Of a stretch of DNA of 33,128 bases, positions 32,262 through 33,128 are shown piece after piece (positions within the stretch are counted from its first letter, which is position 1; every line of letters begins with the position of its first letter). This stretch comes from Acetivibrio alkalicellulosi (GTDB taxonomy: Bacteria; Bacillota; Clostridia; Acetivibrionales; Acetivibrionaceae): the NCBI GenBank assembly GCA_008125075.1, contig VLTH01000002.1:2633615-2666742 (forward strand), read 5' to 3'. The notes beneath the pieces were generated by a model. It saw only the letters and a list, made by a program, of their open reading frames with translations, was not told the DNA's origin and made no database searches. The position numbers and the translations under genes were made by a program.

Positions 32262-32504
32262 TGGGCAAGAAATTATATAGCTATTGGAATGCAAAAGGAT
32301 ATAATAAAAGTGTATGAAGATGGTACTTTTAGACCTTCTAATAAGCTGACTCGTGCTGAAATGGTTGTTTTAATATTACGAGCTTTTGACATAGAAGAAT
32401 CAAAAGAAAGAAAATTGAGCTTTGCAGATACAGAAAAAATATCAAACTGGTCAAGAGGTTATGTAGAAAAAGCTATAGAACTTGAACGACCTATTCTAAA
32501 TTGA
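32262..32504 (+). pseudogene. Remnant of an SLH-domain surface-protein gene
   Basis: From a stop at 32259 the frame reads WARNYIAIGMQKDIIKVYED then GTFRPSNKLTRAEM, an almost complete SLH repeat, followed by the start of another (SFADTEKISNWSRGYVEKAI) that stops after 25 residues. There is no ribosome site before ATG 32289, no signal peptide, and no upstream domain. It is a decayed end of an S-layer-associated protein, related in kind to the SLH repeats at the left of the window. Confidence 0.75.
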
Positions 32505-32947
32505 CCACTTGAAAAAGAGGCATTAAATATTTTCAAGATAATTAAACCATTTTGCAGAAACTCTAATCCCCTTTGTGGTTCATCTTTAACTTGAAAAAAA
32601 CAAACTACATGGAATAGTATTGTTATTAAAATAGAAATTGAGAAGACTCCAGATGAAAAATGTGCAAATGACAAATTCTTTAAATGATTAGTTCTAAGCA
32701 AGGATTAGGTATTCGACGAAAGAAGCAGATGCAATGATATAGCCTATTGAACGCCGTTTGTCAAGATAGTTGTCGAAATTTTTTAAATAAATTTTAAAGC
32801 AATATGTAAAATTATATATTTTAAAGAATATAAATGCTTTTGTATCAATTTAGGTTAAATATATTATTTTCTTTATTTATTATTAATTAATGTTTGTATA
32901 AAGATACAAGCATATAGTATTAAAATGTAGTATGTATTAAATAATGT

Positions 32948-32975
32948 AAAAATGCTTGTGCATTTTTTGTTTTTA
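32948..32975 (+). terminator. Terminator-like hairpin with T-run
   Basis: AAAAATGC and GCATTTTT pair around TTGT, followed by TGTTTTTATT on the plus strand. No intact plus-strand gene precedes it; it may have ended the lost SLH gene. Confidence 0.5.
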
Positions 32976-33014
32976 TTGGGGATCTGCGCGATATCCCCAA
33001 ACCCCTTCCGCGTG

Positions 33015-33060
33015 AAGAATAAAAATAAATTTTAAACCCCAAAAATTTATTTTTATTCTT
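33015..33060 (-). terminator. Long AT-rich hairpin after a partial gene
   Basis: A 19-bp perfect stem (33015-33033 with 33042-33060) has an 8-nt loop of AAACCCCA. It lies 8 bp past the stop of the partial minus-strand gene at the window edge and includes a T-rich arm, so it probably terminates it. Confidence 0.6.
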
Positions 33061-33068
33061 TGTATTAG

Positions 33069-33128
33069 CTACCTGCAAGCCTTGACTTTTAATACCTCTT
33101 GTTCGTCTTTTATTGGGTTTAAAGCTAC
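33069..33128 (-). CDS. C-terminal end of a gene entering from the right edge
   Basis: Nineteen sense codons read VALNPIKDEQEVLKVKACR, then TAG at 33069-33071, followed at once by a long hairpin. The sequence has the composition of a real protein end and the terminator position supports it, but 19 codons are too few to name a family. Confidence 0.4.
   Translation of the reverse strand, partial: VALNPIKDEQEVLKVKACR

Larger units (their letters stand above)
32505..33068. other. AT-rich non-coding region with several hairpins
   Basis: No intact gene is visible. A minus-strand TTGACA with CTATAT 16 bp on (about 32730-32758) looks like an orphan promoter. Three hairpins cluster at the right: AAAAATGC-ttgt-GCATTTTT with a T-run (32948-32967), TTGGGGAT/ATCCCCAA (32976-33000), and a 19-bp AT-only-plus-G stem (33015-33060). 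A short plus-strand open stretch ending near 32688 (EKTPDEKCANDKFFK) could be more debris, without a recognised family. Confidence 0.45.

Noticed and set aside
32459-32701. An 80-codon minus-strand open frame
   Set aside because: No ribosome site, no recognisable motif, and it overlaps the SLH remnant that reads well on the other strand.
32730-32758. TTGACA-N16-CTATAT on the minus strand as a real promoter
   Set aside because: Nothing intact lies downstream on that strand; kept only as a note in the gap entry.

Overview
The window is AT-rich, low-GC DNA with strong AGGAGG-type ribosome binding sites and frequent GTG/TTG starts. It encodes SLH-domain cell-surface proteins, OmpR/PhoB-type two-component pairs, an ECF sigma factor and a lipoprotein-based zinc ABC importer. 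Together these point to a Gram-positive anaerobe of the Clostridia with an S-layer (Acetivibrio/Ruminiclostridium-like; the genus is inference). No rRNA, tRNA, CRISPR array or prophage is visible. Most genes lie on the minus strand; all domain calls are by eye.

Layout. (1) 1-4807, minus: a 1510-aa surface protein (alpha/alpha-toroid repeats, von Willebrand A domain, Ig-like domains, three SLH repeats), followed 3 bp later by a secreted protein cut by the window edge. (2) 5319-8289, plus: an ECF sigma factor coupled to an 809-aa single-pass membrane protein with a PQQ-type beta-propeller, probably its anti-sigma/sensor. (3) 11910-8424, minus: response regulator, histidine kinase and a membrane-anchored TolB-like propeller, with a clear promoter and a perfect palindrome over its -35. 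(4) 17559-12332, minus: a second OmpR-type pair, then a DUF2680 secreted protein, an FtsX/MacB-type permease, its ATPase and a small hydrophobic peptide. Between kinase and DUF2680 gene is a -10 box with two perfect tandem 11-bp repeats in place of a -35, a likely response-regulator site. (5) 21161-18034, minus: zinc importer (binding protein, ATPase, permease) plus a Fur/Zur repressor, with a Zur-like palindrome at the promoter. (6) 22671-21331: an unrecognised membrane protein; a decayed copy of its 3' end sits 9 kb away at 12092. (7) 25416-22963, minus: a methyl-accepting-type signalling protein with no sensor domain, a 66-aa protein and a free-standing FIST sensory protein, perhaps from a sigma-D-like promoter. 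(8) 26505-26024: a RelE/ParE toxin-antitoxin pair with promoter and operator palindrome. (9) 26876-27340: a small membrane protein. (10) 25738-25848 and 27440-27864: gene debris (SNF2 helicase motif, IS91-family transposase, Cys/Met PLP enzyme, possibly HsdR). (11) 30558-27992: a NarL-type regulator with a 7TM/PAS/HisKA_3 kinase. (12) 31960-30821: a secreted alpha/beta-hydrolase, beside an SLH-domain remnant and a hairpin-rich right end with the last codons of another gene.

The common theme is envelope sensing: three two-component systems, an ECF/propeller unit, a chemoreceptor-like unit and a metal-sensing operon. The best candidates for something undescribed are the split FIST / 66-aa protein / receptor operon (22963-25416), the two-component/DUF2680/ABC cluster with its 11-bp repeats (12332-17559), and the sigma/propeller pair (5319-8289).
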